The translations under genes were made by a program, and so were the position numbers. Shown here one piece after another: positions 35,065 through 44,700 of a stretch of DNA of 49,716 nt. The DNA comes from Lentimicrobiaceae bacterium (lineage in GTDB: Bacteria; Bacteroidota; Bacteroidia; Bacteroidales; JAGONC01), in the NCBI GenBank assembly GCA_017993235.1, contig JAGONC010000025.1, positions 1-49,716 of the forward strand, read 5' to 3'. The notes beneath the pieces were generated by a model. The model was not told the origin of the DNA, ran no database searches, and was given only the letters and a program-made list of their open reading frames with translations. The stretch's first letter is position 1. Every line of letters starts with the position of its first letter.

Positions 35065-38000
35065 ATGAATGAGAGCAGAATAAGCATAAATCCGTTTCCT
35101 GGAATCCGAAGTTACGAGATAGAGGAAGATTATCTTTTCTTCGGCAGGGATCATCTCATCGGGGAATTGGCCACCATGTTGACGGAGAATCATTTCATTG
35201 CACTCACCGGGGCTTCAGGCAGCGGAAAATCTTCATTGATCAAGGCTGGATTGATACCCGCGCTGATGAAATCATCAGGTGGTGAGGGTGCCACGCAGTG
35301 GAACTATGCCATTTTCAGGCCAGGGGATGATCCCATCGGACAGATGGCCGAGGCGTTGTTTACGACGGTAAAAAGAATCCTGAGGGACGCATGTCCCTAC
35401 CAGGATGCCTATCAGGTGGAGAAGATCCTGCGTACGGATAGGAAAAGCATCGTCGAAATTTTTGATAAGATCCATGCTGTTGATCTGACCCATCATCTTT
35501 TGCTAATCATCGACCAGTTTGAAGAGCTGTTTCGTTTTAAAAGCAATATCACCGGTGTGGTAGCTCCGGCCGATGCGGATCATCTGGTCGGGTTGCTGCT
35601 CGAAGCACTGTCGCAGCATACGCTTCCGGTGTACATCATCCTGTCGCTGAGATCCGATTTCATTGACCAGTGTACCGATTATCCGGGGCTTACCGAAAAA
35701 ATCAATCACGGCTATTACCTGATCCCCCGCATGACCAGGGAGGATATCCGTCTGGCTATCACCGGGCCGGTCAGTGTGGGTGGTGCAAAGATATCCGACA
35801 GGCTGGTCAACCGGTTGCTGGACGAGGTCAGCACGGAACCGGATCAGCTTCCTATCCTGCAGCATGCGCTGATGAGGACCTGGGAAAAATGGAGCCCGAC
35901 GCGTACCGGTGAGCCCGTGATCGACGAGCATCATTACGACGCCATTGGAGGGATGCAACAGGCTATGTCGCTCCATGCCGAGGAGATCTTTCTTTCGCTG
36001 AATGACACCCGGCAGCAGCTGTTAGCCGAAAAACTCTTCAAGGCGCTGGTGGTCGTGGGAGAAGACAGCCGGGGCACACGCAGACCGACGCAGCTGGCAG
36101 AAATATGCAGCATTGCCAACGCCAAGCTACAGGAAATGATTGAGGTGGTCGACAGCTTCCGGGGGATGGGCAGGTCGTTCCTGATGCCGCCACCCGGAGT
36201 GTCACTCAATGAAGAGTCGATCATCGATATTACGCACGAGAGCCTTATGCGCATCTGGAAGAGGCTCAGGTTATGGGTCGGAGAAGAAACTCAGTCAGCC
36301 CAGCTCTATCAGAGGCTTTCCAAATCTGCTGAACTTTATCAGCTGGGAAAAACAGGGCTCTGGGTGGATCCCGAACTGCACCTGGCCGTTAAATGGAAGG
36401 AAAACATAAAACCGAACCAGGCCTGGGCCAACCGATATGATCCTGCATTTGACAGGGCCATTCATTTTCTGAACTACAGCCAGAAAGAAGCTGACCTGGC
36501 CGTTGCACGGAAAGAAGAGCACCAGAAAAGGGAATTAGCCAGAGCCCGGCGGTTTGCCATCATCCTGGGTTTAGCATCAGTGATCTCCATCTTCTTCCTG
36601 ATCATTTCCATCAATCTTACTTTCAAGGCGGAAGCCAGTGAGAAAAAAGCACAGGAAAAGGAAAAACTGGCATTACTTGAAACCCTGAAAGCGGCTGAAC
36701 AGCGAAAAGAGGCCATCATTCAGCGAAGAATATCCGAGCAGCAGCAGCAGATCGCCGAGCAACAGAAGATCATCACCGAAGAACAGAAAGAGTTCGCCAT
36801 CCAGCAACAGCAGATCGCCTTCAGCGAAAGAAAGGAAGCCATTCATCAGAAACAGCTTGCGGAGGCATCCAAGATTGAAGCGGAACTGGCCCGGGATGAT
36901 GCACGGGAACAGGGAAGGATTGCGCTGGAGCAGAAAGGGATTGCAGAGTCAGAAAGAGCCAATGCAGAGGTATCGGAAAAGAACGCCAGGAGGTTGCGGC
37001 TCCTGGCAGTGGCCAATGCGATGGCCATCAAGTCCGTGGAGATCCAAAAAAGCGTAAAAAACGATCTGCCGGCCTTGCTGGCCCTTCAGGCTTATCAGTT
37101 GAACCAGCAAAATGAAGGCTGGGGGCAGGATCCGGATATTTTCAAAGCGCTCTCGGGCGTTAGCAAGAGCGATGCTATGCTCTGGATCCATCAGAATGAA
37201 GTGCGGTCGGTGGTTGCCGGTACCCGAAGCGGGCTATTGTATTCATGCAGCCTCGACGGCACAGTCCGGATCACGAACACGGACGACTCTGATCAACCGG
37301 TTCGTACCCTGAACACAGGCGAGCAGGAAAAGGATGAGTACTTCTCGCTGGCCCTGAGTCCCGATGAACGATTCCTTGCCACGGGGACCTTTCACGGGAA
37401 AATCCTTCTATGGAATCTGAATGAAAGTAACGCGTCGCCTGTAGCCTTAACCGGGCATACATACATCGTGACACACCTCAGTTTCAATCCGGTGACCGGT
37501 GAACTAGCCTCCTCCAGCGCCGACGGAAGCATCAGGATCTGGAATCCGGAAAAGTCTGACCAACCAGCGAAAATCCTCAATCAGTCCCTTTCGCGGATGA
37601 CAGTCGTCAGTTTTTCCCCGGATGGCAGCAGGATATCCTGGGCTAACGAGAAGGGAGAGGTCAAAATGCTGAATATCAAAAGCATGTCAGCAACGCCAGT
37701 TGTAATTCAACAGGCGGGTAAAGCAGTTTATTCCATGGCTTTCAGCAACGACGGCGGCCTGATGGCCTGTGGAGACGTAAACGGGTCGATCCTGTTATGG
37801 GAGGTAAATCAGTCATTTCATTCCCAGGGTTCCCTGATCGGTCATCTTTCCCGTGTCAGTGATCTTACCTTCAGTCCCGATGGCAGGACACTCGCCAGTT
37901 GCAGCTATGATGGAACCGTCCGGCTCTGGAACTACCTTTCGAAAGAGGAACCCCCCATCGTCATGGATGATTACGATTTCTGGATAACATGCTTGACCTT

Positions 38001-38187
38001 CACAGCCGATGGAAACAGACTGGTTACTGGCAGTGCGGATAAAACGATCCGGGTGCGGTTGATCAACATGGAGTTCCTGGCAGACCGGCTCTGCAAGGAT
38101 ATCTCACGAAATATGACCCAAGATGAGTGGAATCTGTATGTCGGGGCGGATATCCCTTATTCGAAAACCTGTGAAAATCTCCCATGA
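35065..38187 (+). CDS. nSTAND-type NTPase with transmembrane, coiled-coil and WD40 domains
   Basis: The 1040-aa protein starts with the NPFPGIRSYE...YLFFGRD lead-in typical of nSTAND1 proteins. Walker A GASGSGKS is at residues 49-56 and Walker B LLLIIDQFEELF at about 145-156; a winged-helix-like region runs to about 420. A single membrane helix lies at about 497-519, flanked on its N side by RARR, so the NTPase is predicted cytoplasmic. A long Gln/Glu/Lys-rich coiled coil (about 522-680) leads to a WD40 propeller (about 715-1010) with six or seven blades such as DGSIRIW and DGTVRLW. By the positive-inside rule the propeller would be extracytoplasmic. STAND NTPases act as ligand-triggered switches that oligomerise. 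It heads a plus-strand run, with a TonB-dependent receptor gene 40 bp downstream, and diverges from the RsbW/STAS operon. Confidence 0.88.
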   Translation: MNESRISINPFPGIRSYEIEEDYLFFGRDHLIGELATMLTENHFIALTGASGSGKSSLIKAGLIPALMKSSGGEGATQWNYAIFRPGDDPIGQMAEALFTTVKRILRDACPYQDAYQVEKILRTDRKSIVEIFDKIHAVDLTHHLLLIIDQFEELFRFKSNITGVVAPADADHLVGLLLEALSQHTLPVYIILSLRSDFIDQCTDYPGLTEKINHGYYLIPRMTREDIRLAITGPVSVGGAKISDRLVNRLLDEVSTEPDQLPILQHALMRTWEKWSPTRTGEPVIDEHHYDAIGGMQQAMSLHAEEIFLSLNDTRQQLLAEKLFKALVVVGEDSRGTRRPTQLAEICSIANAKLQEMIEVVDSFRGMGRSFLMPPPGVSLNEESIIDITHESLMRIWKRLRLWVGEETQSAQLYQRLSKSAELYQLGKTGLWVDPELHLAVKWKENIKPNQAWANRYDPAFDRAIHFLNYSQKEADLAVARKEEHQKRELARARRFAIILGLASVISIFFLIISINLTFKAEASEKKAQEKEKLALLETLKAAEQRKEAIIQRRISEQQQQIAEQQKIITEEQKEFAIQQQQIAFSERKEAIHQKQLAEASKIEAELARDDAREQGRIALEQKGIAESERANAEVSEKNARRLRLLAVANAMAIKSVEIQKSVKNDLPALLALQAYQLNQQNEGWGQDPDIFKALSGVSKSDAMLWIHQNEVRSVVAGTRSGLLYSCSLDGTVRITNTDDSDQPVRTLNTGEQEKDEYFSLALSPDERFLATGTFHGKILLWNLNESNASPVALTGHTYIVTHLSFNPVTGELASSSADGSIRIWNPEKSDQPAKILNQSLSRMTVVSFSPDGSRISWANEKGEVKMLNIKSMSATPVVIQQAGKAVYSMAFSNDGGLMACGDVNGSILLWEVNQSFHSQGSLIGHLSRVSDLTFSPDGRTLASCSYDGTVRLWNYLSKEEPPIVMDDYDFWITCLTFTADGNRLVTGSADKTIRVRLINMEFLADRLCKDISRNMTQDEWNLYVGADIPYSKTCENLP

Positions 38188-38227
38188 ACCCGATCGCTTT
38201 CAGGGTGTTAAAGATAAGTGTAAAGCA

Positions 38228-40801
38228 ATGAAACGAATTAAATCCTTTATCATACTGTCTCTTCTTCTGGGTTACCTCGCACCGTGCTATCCCCAGCAGG
38301 ATTGCGGGGAGGCTACACTGACCGAGGCCAGGAAACGATATGAATCCGGTGACTTTAATCTTGTCATTTCCATGCTCACCGATTGTGCTGACAGGATGTC
38401 CGACGACCAGCAGCAGGTGGAGGCATACCGGCTGCTCACCCTGTCGTACCTGGCTATGGATTCCATCAGCACCGCCACCAGCTGCGCCACTCAACTGCTG
38501 AAGGTAAATCCCAACTTTGAACCGGATCTGTTCGACCTGCCCCGGTTCATACAGCTCATCCGCAGGCTTAATGAATCCACCAGGGTCCAGCTGGTCACAT
38601 CCGTATCCAAACGTGCTGAAAACATTTACGAAGCGCCCGCAAACATCCTGGTCGTTACCCGGGAAGAGATCGAACAGCGGGGATACATGGACCTGGTGGA
38701 GATGCTCAGGGATGTCCCGGGCTTCGACCTGACCCTGTTTTACGGATCACAGTACGCCAATATCTATCAACGTGGATTCAGGCAGAATAACACGGAAAAA
38801 ACGCTGATGCTGATTGACGGTATTGAAGATAACGACCTTTGGACAAACTGGGCAGATATATCACGTCAGTATCCCCTATCCAACATCGACCGGGTTGAAA
38901 TCATCTACGGACCCGCGTCCACGATGTACGGACCCAATGCATTTGCCGGTGTGATCAATATCATCACGCTGGATGCCTCTTCCTATTTGAAGGAAGGTCA
39001 CAAGGCAGGCATCAGGGTAAATGCCGGATACGGAACCTATCAAACGGCCTACCTGGATTTTTCCCTCTCAGCCCGAAAAAAAAGTTTCAGTTGTTCTTTT
39101 ACTGGCAGGGTGTACCGGTCGGATGAAATGGATCTGTCGAGTCAGCCGTATTTTGATTATGACCCGGCCGTATATGACACCGTTAACTATGTTCCCCTGC
39201 TCAGCATCACGGATCGCGCAAAAGAATATTTAATTGAAAATGAGCTACCTGCTATCCACCCTTACTATCTGGTCAGCCCTGATTCCTCATCGATCACCCT
39301 CACCCCGTCAGGTGATCAGGAAGCCCGGGTGCTTGATAAATCCGGCTATGACCAGATCGTGAACGGACACCCGATCGGTTTTACCAATAAGACCCTCTGT
39401 GGATTCCTGAACGGGAAGCTGCAGTTCGGAAACTTTACCCTTGGATTCCAATCATGGGAAAAAAGTGAAGGGTCCACTACGCAGTACACCGACTTGCTCG
39501 TACCCGGCTCGGACAATGGATTTCAATGGGTTCCGCAACTTTCATTTATCTACACAAAATATGAGGAACAGGTCAGTAATCGTCTTTATATCTACAGCTT
39601 GACCAACTTCCGGATCCATTCATTGTCAGAAGATTCAAAATTTGTTTCTGTCAGCAATTATTCATTGGGCAATTATGATCTCGCTGATCTGGTTCGAGAA
39701 ACCTCACCTAAATGGAGCACCCTATATGCTTATGAAAGTTCCAAACAGCTCCGGACAGAGTTCAAAGTGATCTATGAACCTTTCCAGAAGTTCAACGTGG
39801 TTTCAGGGATTGAAGTGAGAAACAGTTCCCTGCAGGGCAGTTACCTTTACAGCTATTATCCTCATCCCCAGGATTCCGCTATTCTTGTACCCCAACCAAA
39901 AGGGGGAAATACGTACAATACCTGGGATGTGGGTATTTATGCCCAGGGAACCTATTCCCTGATAGAACAGCTAAAAATAACCGTGGGAGCAAGATACGAT
40001 TATAATAAGATCCGTTCCAATGGCGGCTTCGGCTCTGAAGTCAGCCCCCGATTCGCCATCGTTTACACCCCCGGTCCTTTTGTGTTCAAAGCCATCTACT
40101 CCAGAGGTATCATGAATGTTTCCAACTGGACGAAATATTCCACGGCAGGGAACAGGATTCCCAATCCAACCCTGGGCACGGAAAGCATCCGGAATTACGA
40201 GCTGACCGGAACCTGGATGATCCGGAAGGATCTGATTTTTGATGTTGCATTTTTCCATTCCCTCATCGATGACGTTGTGGGAACCGTATCGGTCCCTGAC
40301 CAGCCTGGGAATAACCAGAATGCCAATATCGGGATCTTTAAGATCAACGGTATCCAGTCCACTCTTTCTTATAAAGCCAGGGTATGGTCGGCATATGCAA
40401 ATTATACCTATACGGATCCCCGACAGACCTACAGTGAAACTGGCAAAGTTGACAATCTGATCGGTGATATCTCCCGTCATAAATTCAATACAGGAGTTAA
40501 TAAAATCTTTTTTAAGAAGCTCGATGTGAATCTGCGGTTGAATTATACCAGTGAAAGGGAAACGGGAGAAGGTACCACGGTGCCTCTGAACTGGGATACT
40601 TTCCCGGGAGTGGTCCTGCTGAATGGAGCCATCAGTTACCGGGATCTGCTGCAAGGTTTAAAACTTCAGGTTGTTTGCAACAACCTGCTCGACAAGACCT
40701 GTTACCATCCCGGTACCAAGGCGGCAGATGGCTTGCTTAGCCCGACCAGTATCCTGCAACGGGGAAGGCATTTTATGATCAGCGTATTTTATGAATGGTA
40801 A
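38228..40801 (+). CDS. TonB-dependent outer-membrane receptor with N-terminal TPR-like region
   Basis: The start at 38228 gives 857 aa with a clear signal peptide (about residues 1-23, ending YPQQ). An earlier in-frame ATG at 38123 overlaps the previous gene and lacks a signal. Residues about 25-125 form a helical TPR-like segment instead of the usual carboxypeptidase-like domain. A plug domain follows (about 140-270, with APANILVVTREEIEQRG and YGPASTMYGPNAFAGVINI), then a 22-strand-type barrel to the C terminus, which ends in an aromatic residue (YEW) as outer-membrane proteins do. It imports a ligand with TonB energy. No SusD or FecR partner is adjacent, so the substrate is unknown; the vitamin B12/siderophore class is possible. 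Confidence 0.9.
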   Translation: MKRIKSFIILSLLLGYLAPCYPQQDCGEATLTEARKRYESGDFNLVISMLTDCADRMSDDQQQVEAYRLLTLSYLAMDSISTATSCATQLLKVNPNFEPDLFDLPRFIQLIRRLNESTRVQLVTSVSKRAENIYEAPANILVVTREEIEQRGYMDLVEMLRDVPGFDLTLFYGSQYANIYQRGFRQNNTEKTLMLIDGIEDNDLWTNWADISRQYPLSNIDRVEIIYGPASTMYGPNAFAGVINIITLDASSYLKEGHKAGIRVNAGYGTYQTAYLDFSLSARKKSFSCSFTGRVYRSDEMDLSSQPYFDYDPAVYDTVNYVPLLSITDRAKEYLIENELPAIHPYYLVSPDSSSITLTPSGDQEARVLDKSGYDQIVNGHPIGFTNKTLCGFLNGKLQFGNFTLGFQSWEKSEGSTTQYTDLLVPGSDNGFQWVPQLSFIYTKYEEQVSNRLYIYSLTNFRIHSLSEDSKFVSVSNYSLGNYDLADLVRETSPKWSTLYAYESSKQLRTEFKVIYEPFQKFNVVSGIEVRNSSLQGSYLYSYYPHPQDSAILVPQPKGGNTYNTWDVGIYAQGTYSLIEQLKITVGARYDYNKIRSNGGFGSEVSPRFAIVYTPGPFVFKAIYSRGIMNVSNWTKYSTAGNRIPNPTLGTESIRNYELTGTWMIRKDLIFDVAFFHSLIDDVVGTVSVPDQPGNNQNANIGIFKINGIQSTLSYKARVWSAYANYTYTDPRQTYSETGKVDNLIGDISRHKFNTGVNKIFFKKLDVNLRLNYTSERETGEGTTVPLNWDTFPGVVLLNGAISYRDLLQGLKLQVVCNNLLDKTCYHPGTKAADGLLSPTSILQRGRHFMISVFYEW

Positions 40802-40805
40802 AGAA

Positions 40806-40821
40806 ATTAATTGTTCTATTG
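40806..40821 (+). repeat. Two ATTG octads after the receptor gene
   Basis: ATTAATTG and TTCTATTG follow the receptor stop codon by 4 bp. TTCTATTG is identical to three octads in the module at 18441-18582. Confidence 0.35.
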
Positions 40822-40831
40822 CTGTTAACAA

Positions 40832-41701
40832 GTGGTAAATCAACAATATACGGTCATAAGAGAACTGGCTTCTGAGTGGGGGGAGTTGATCCTGCCTGCA
40901 AGCAAAAGGAAACTGCAGAGAGGATTGCGGATCCTGCTGTTTGGCAGTACCACCGCAGGTCATCTTGTGCTGAAAACCCTGTTGCACTTCGACCGAAACC
41001 ATCCGGGGAAGATTGATATCAGGGCTGTGGCCACGGATGATACCCGCGATCCGCTGGCAAAAATCGGCATCAGGAAACGTGTATGGAAATATTATTCATC
41101 CCAAGAGCAACGAAGCCTCATGGACCTGGTGATCCAGGAAGCCTGTTCAGCCGGTATCCCATGTTATACCGGCGGCGTCAAAAATGACTATTTCAAAGGA
41201 TTGTTGCAGCAGTGGGATCCTGAGCTGATCCTCATGTGCTGTTTCGGTCAGAAAATTGATGGTTTCATTTATCGTTATCCCTCCTACGGGATGTATAATT
41301 TTCATCCATCTGACCTGGTCTCCAATATCGGAGCAGGGGCAAAACCCTTTGAGTCTACCATCCTTGAAGGCAGAACCATCTCGAAGATGATCCTGCACAT
41401 GGTTACGGAAAACATCGATGGCGGGCCCATTGTTGGTATTTCTCCACCGGTCAGTATCGTTACCAGCCATGGGACATATCCGGATAATTTCCTGGTACTG
41501 CAGGAGAAGATCCCCTCCATATGCGGCTGGATGACCTATGGGTTGCTGGCATCTATTCTGGATAGGCAGGATAGGGGTGATCATGAAATGATCACCTCCA
41601 TCGACTATGAGCGCATCATTCCCCGATCCGTAAAGGAAATGCTGATGGAGCCAGTGACCAACGATCCGTTGAAAATTAAAAAATTACCATTCCCCGAATG
41701 A
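40832..41701 (+). CDS. Formyltransferase-family protein, substrate unknown
   Basis: The 289-aa protein has the catalytic fold of the formyl-THF-dependent formyltransferases (methionyl-tRNA or sugar-nucleotide type). The core starts with LRILLFGSTTAG near residue 31. The active-site Asn and His lie in YNFHPSDL (about residues 154-161) and the aspartate in ENIDGGPIVG. There is no C-terminal OB domain of Fmt, and the N-terminal 30 residues are not typical. The only usable start is GTG at 40832; no ATG precedes the core in frame. It sits 30 bp after the receptor gene and 46 bp before the transporter fusion, in the same direction. The acceptor cannot be inferred. Confidence 0.75.
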   Translation: MVNQQYTVIRELASEWGELILPASKRKLQRGLRILLFGSTTAGHLVLKTLLHFDRNHPGKIDIRAVATDDTRDPLAKIGIRKRVWKYYSSQEQRSLMDLVIQEACSAGIPCYTGGVKNDYFKGLLQQWDPELILMCCFGQKIDGFIYRYPSYGMYNFHPSDLVSNIGAGAKPFESTILEGRTISKMILHMVTENIDGGPIVGISPPVSIVTSHGTYPDNFLVLQEKIPSICGWMTYGLLASILDRQDRGDHEMITSIDYERIIPRSVKEMLMEPVTNDPLKIKKLPFPE

Positions 41702-41747
41702 GGGTTTTCATATGTCGGCTGATCAATCCAGATGAAAAATAAACCTG

Positions 41748-44700
41748 ATGAGCAAAGGTAAAATACACGATCCAACTACAGAAAAGCGATCCGCTCAATG
41801 GATGTTAAAGCTGCTGAACATTCGCAGGGAAGAAAGAAGACCTGTTGTCCTGCTGATCCTTTTTTCCTTTTTCATGGGGATGGCCCTCTCTTATTATTTC
41901 ACTGCCTCCAATGCGATTTTTATCCGGCATTTTGCTCCCAGGATGATCTCCCTGTCCTACATGGTGTCGGGCATTGCTGTTTATCTGACATGGCTCCTTC
42001 TCACGCGGATCGATAAAAGGCTGCCCCCTGACTCCAGGTTCATTGTAAAGTTCGCCTTCATCCTGATCTCCGTCGTCGTCATCAGTATCGGAACCTGGCG
42101 CTATGACTCCGATGTGATGGCATTTATCCTGTTTACTTTCGTACGGGTGCTGGTTTATATCACCATGATCACCTTCTGGGGCCTGGCAGGTTCACTGTTT
42201 AACCTCCGCCAGGGTAAAAGGATCTTTGGATTGATAGGTACAGGTGAGGCTATTTCCGTCATTCTGGGATATTTTTCCGTACCGGTCATCCTGCACTTCG
42301 TTGATACTCCCTTCCTTCTGTTCTTTTCCTCCTTTGCTTTCCTGATGTGCTTTCTGGTGGTGCTGATCATCCTGAGAACGTTCAAGGACCGTTTAGGATT
42401 TGCACCATCTCCGACAGAACATGCATCTGACGACAGATCGGGGAAGTGGAAGTATACAACCCTGCTGAGACAGCCCTATTTCGTGCTAATTTCCTTGTTG
42501 GCCCTGTTGCCGATCTTCGGATACCTGTTCGTGGATTATATGTTCCTTCATCAAACCAAATTTGAGTTTAACAACGACCGTGATACCATTGCACGGTTCC
42601 TGGGTTATCTGCTGGGTTTTGTGGCCGTGGTGGAACTGATCTTCAAACTGTTCGTTTCCGGCCGCCTGCTGAATAAATATGGACTAAAGCCCAGTTTATT
42701 ATCCCTACCGTTTGTTTTACTGATCAGCACCATGATGGCTGCTTTATTCGGGACCATTTACGGGCCAGCTGGAATATTTTTTACGTTTATTGTTTTTTCA
42801 AGGTTGCTTGAAAGATCAGTGAGGGTAGCCATCTATGAACCGGCCTTTCAATTGCTCTATCAACCGGTTCCTCCGGAACAGCGACTGGCATTTCAGAGCC
42901 AGATCGAAGGTATCCCTAAAGCCCTGGGAACGATTCTCACAGGAGCGGTGCTCTGGTTATTTTCCAGTGTAACCTCGATGACGCTGGTGCATTATAATCT
43001 TTTCTTCCTGATTATTCTGGTCTTCTGGATCGTCTATGCCATCCGGATGTACCGATCTTACCGCAGCAGGATCAGGGAAGTACTCGCCACGGGTGAGATC
43101 ACGGCCCCTGATTCGCCTATTGCACAGGCTACCAGCTGGGTGGCCGAAGTAGCTGAAACCATTCTGCGTCAGGGTGCCCATCGGTTCCGGAAATTGTTTC
43201 ACCTGATTGAAAAAACGAATCCATTGATGACCGACAGGATATTAAACGATTTATTGATCCGGGCTCCTGATCCGCTGCAAAAGGAAATGATTTCATTTGC
43301 TGAACAAAAGCAGATCATTGCAGCGAAAGATACCCTGAAATCCTTACAGTCCAGATCAAATACAAAGGAAATGGGTACTGTTCTGGAAGGCGCCCTGGCT
43401 GAACTTCAACTTGCAGAGAACTATCCGGGTGATCTGCTATCCAATCTGGCCCACTCAAAAGATCCGGATGAGCGGGAGGTATCCGCACGGTTACTTGCCG
43501 GATCACCACGCTATCAAACAGTCAGGATTTTATCCGAGTTACTGCGGGATTCCCACAGGGATGTCAGAAAAGCGGCACTGGTTTCAGCAGGTAAAATAAA
43601 AAGAGTTGAACTCTGGCCCGGGATCATGGAGAATCTCAATCAGCAGGAGTATGTACCGACTGCTTTTTCGGCCCTGATGAATATTGGTGAACCCGTGATC
43701 GATGCACTGGAAGATCTGTTCAAGAAAACAGGAACCAGCCAGGCAACCCAGATCCAGATCATTCAACTTTACCAGCAAATAGGAGGTGAGAAAGCACTGA
43801 AACACCTGCGTACAAAGATCAGTTTTCCGGACATGAATATCCGCATGCAGGCGCTTCTTGCCCTGAGTAAGCTCAATTACCGGGCAGATCATCGGGAGCA
43901 GAGCCAGATCAAACAGATCCTGGAGACCAATATTGAAACCATGGTCTGGATCATGGCAGGGATAGAGGATTTGGAAACCGAAATTCGCGCAAAACATCTG
44001 CTGGATGCCCTGCAGGCTGAACTCGCAGAAAAAAAGGAACAAATCTTCCTGTTACTGTCACTCATCTATGATGCCAGAACCATCCGTCTGATCCGCGAAA
44101 ATATAGAAAGCGGCAACAGCCAGTCGAAAATATTTGCTATGGAGATCAGCGACATGATGGTCGCCGACGATATAAAGGAGATGTTTCTGCCATTGTTCGA
44201 TGATACCACGGTCAAAGAACGGCTGGCCCAGTTCAGAAACCGGTTCCCGCAGGAAAAGCTGAGTTGTCTGCAACGAATTGTTGACATCATCAACAAGGAC
44301 TATAACCTCATCAGAAGCTGGACAAAAGCCTGCGCAGTCGAATTACTGATCCATTATGACATCGGTGAGGTTTCCGGGATTCTGTGCGCCAATATTGTCA
44401 ATCCTTCCCGGATGATCAGCGAGACCGCTGCCTGGGTGCTTCACGCCCTGAACCCGGATTTATTTTATGATGTACTTTCCGTCCAGCGTCCACATGATAA
44501 ACGACAGCTGGAAGCAGTGACAAAAAAGATAGGGATGTCGGGATCATTCCGTGACAGACTATTGATCTCGGAAAAAACAGAAGCACTGAAAAACTCGGGT
44601 CTTTTTATCGGGATTCCGGATCCCTCCCTGGCAGAACTGGCCATGTCGTCAATGGATGTGATCCTTGAATCAGGTCAGCCAATGACGATTCCTGAAACTG

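Noticed and set aside
38123..38227. Upstream start for the TonB receptor
   Set aside because: It overlaps the previous gene and has no signal peptide; the ATG at 38228 gives a clear one.
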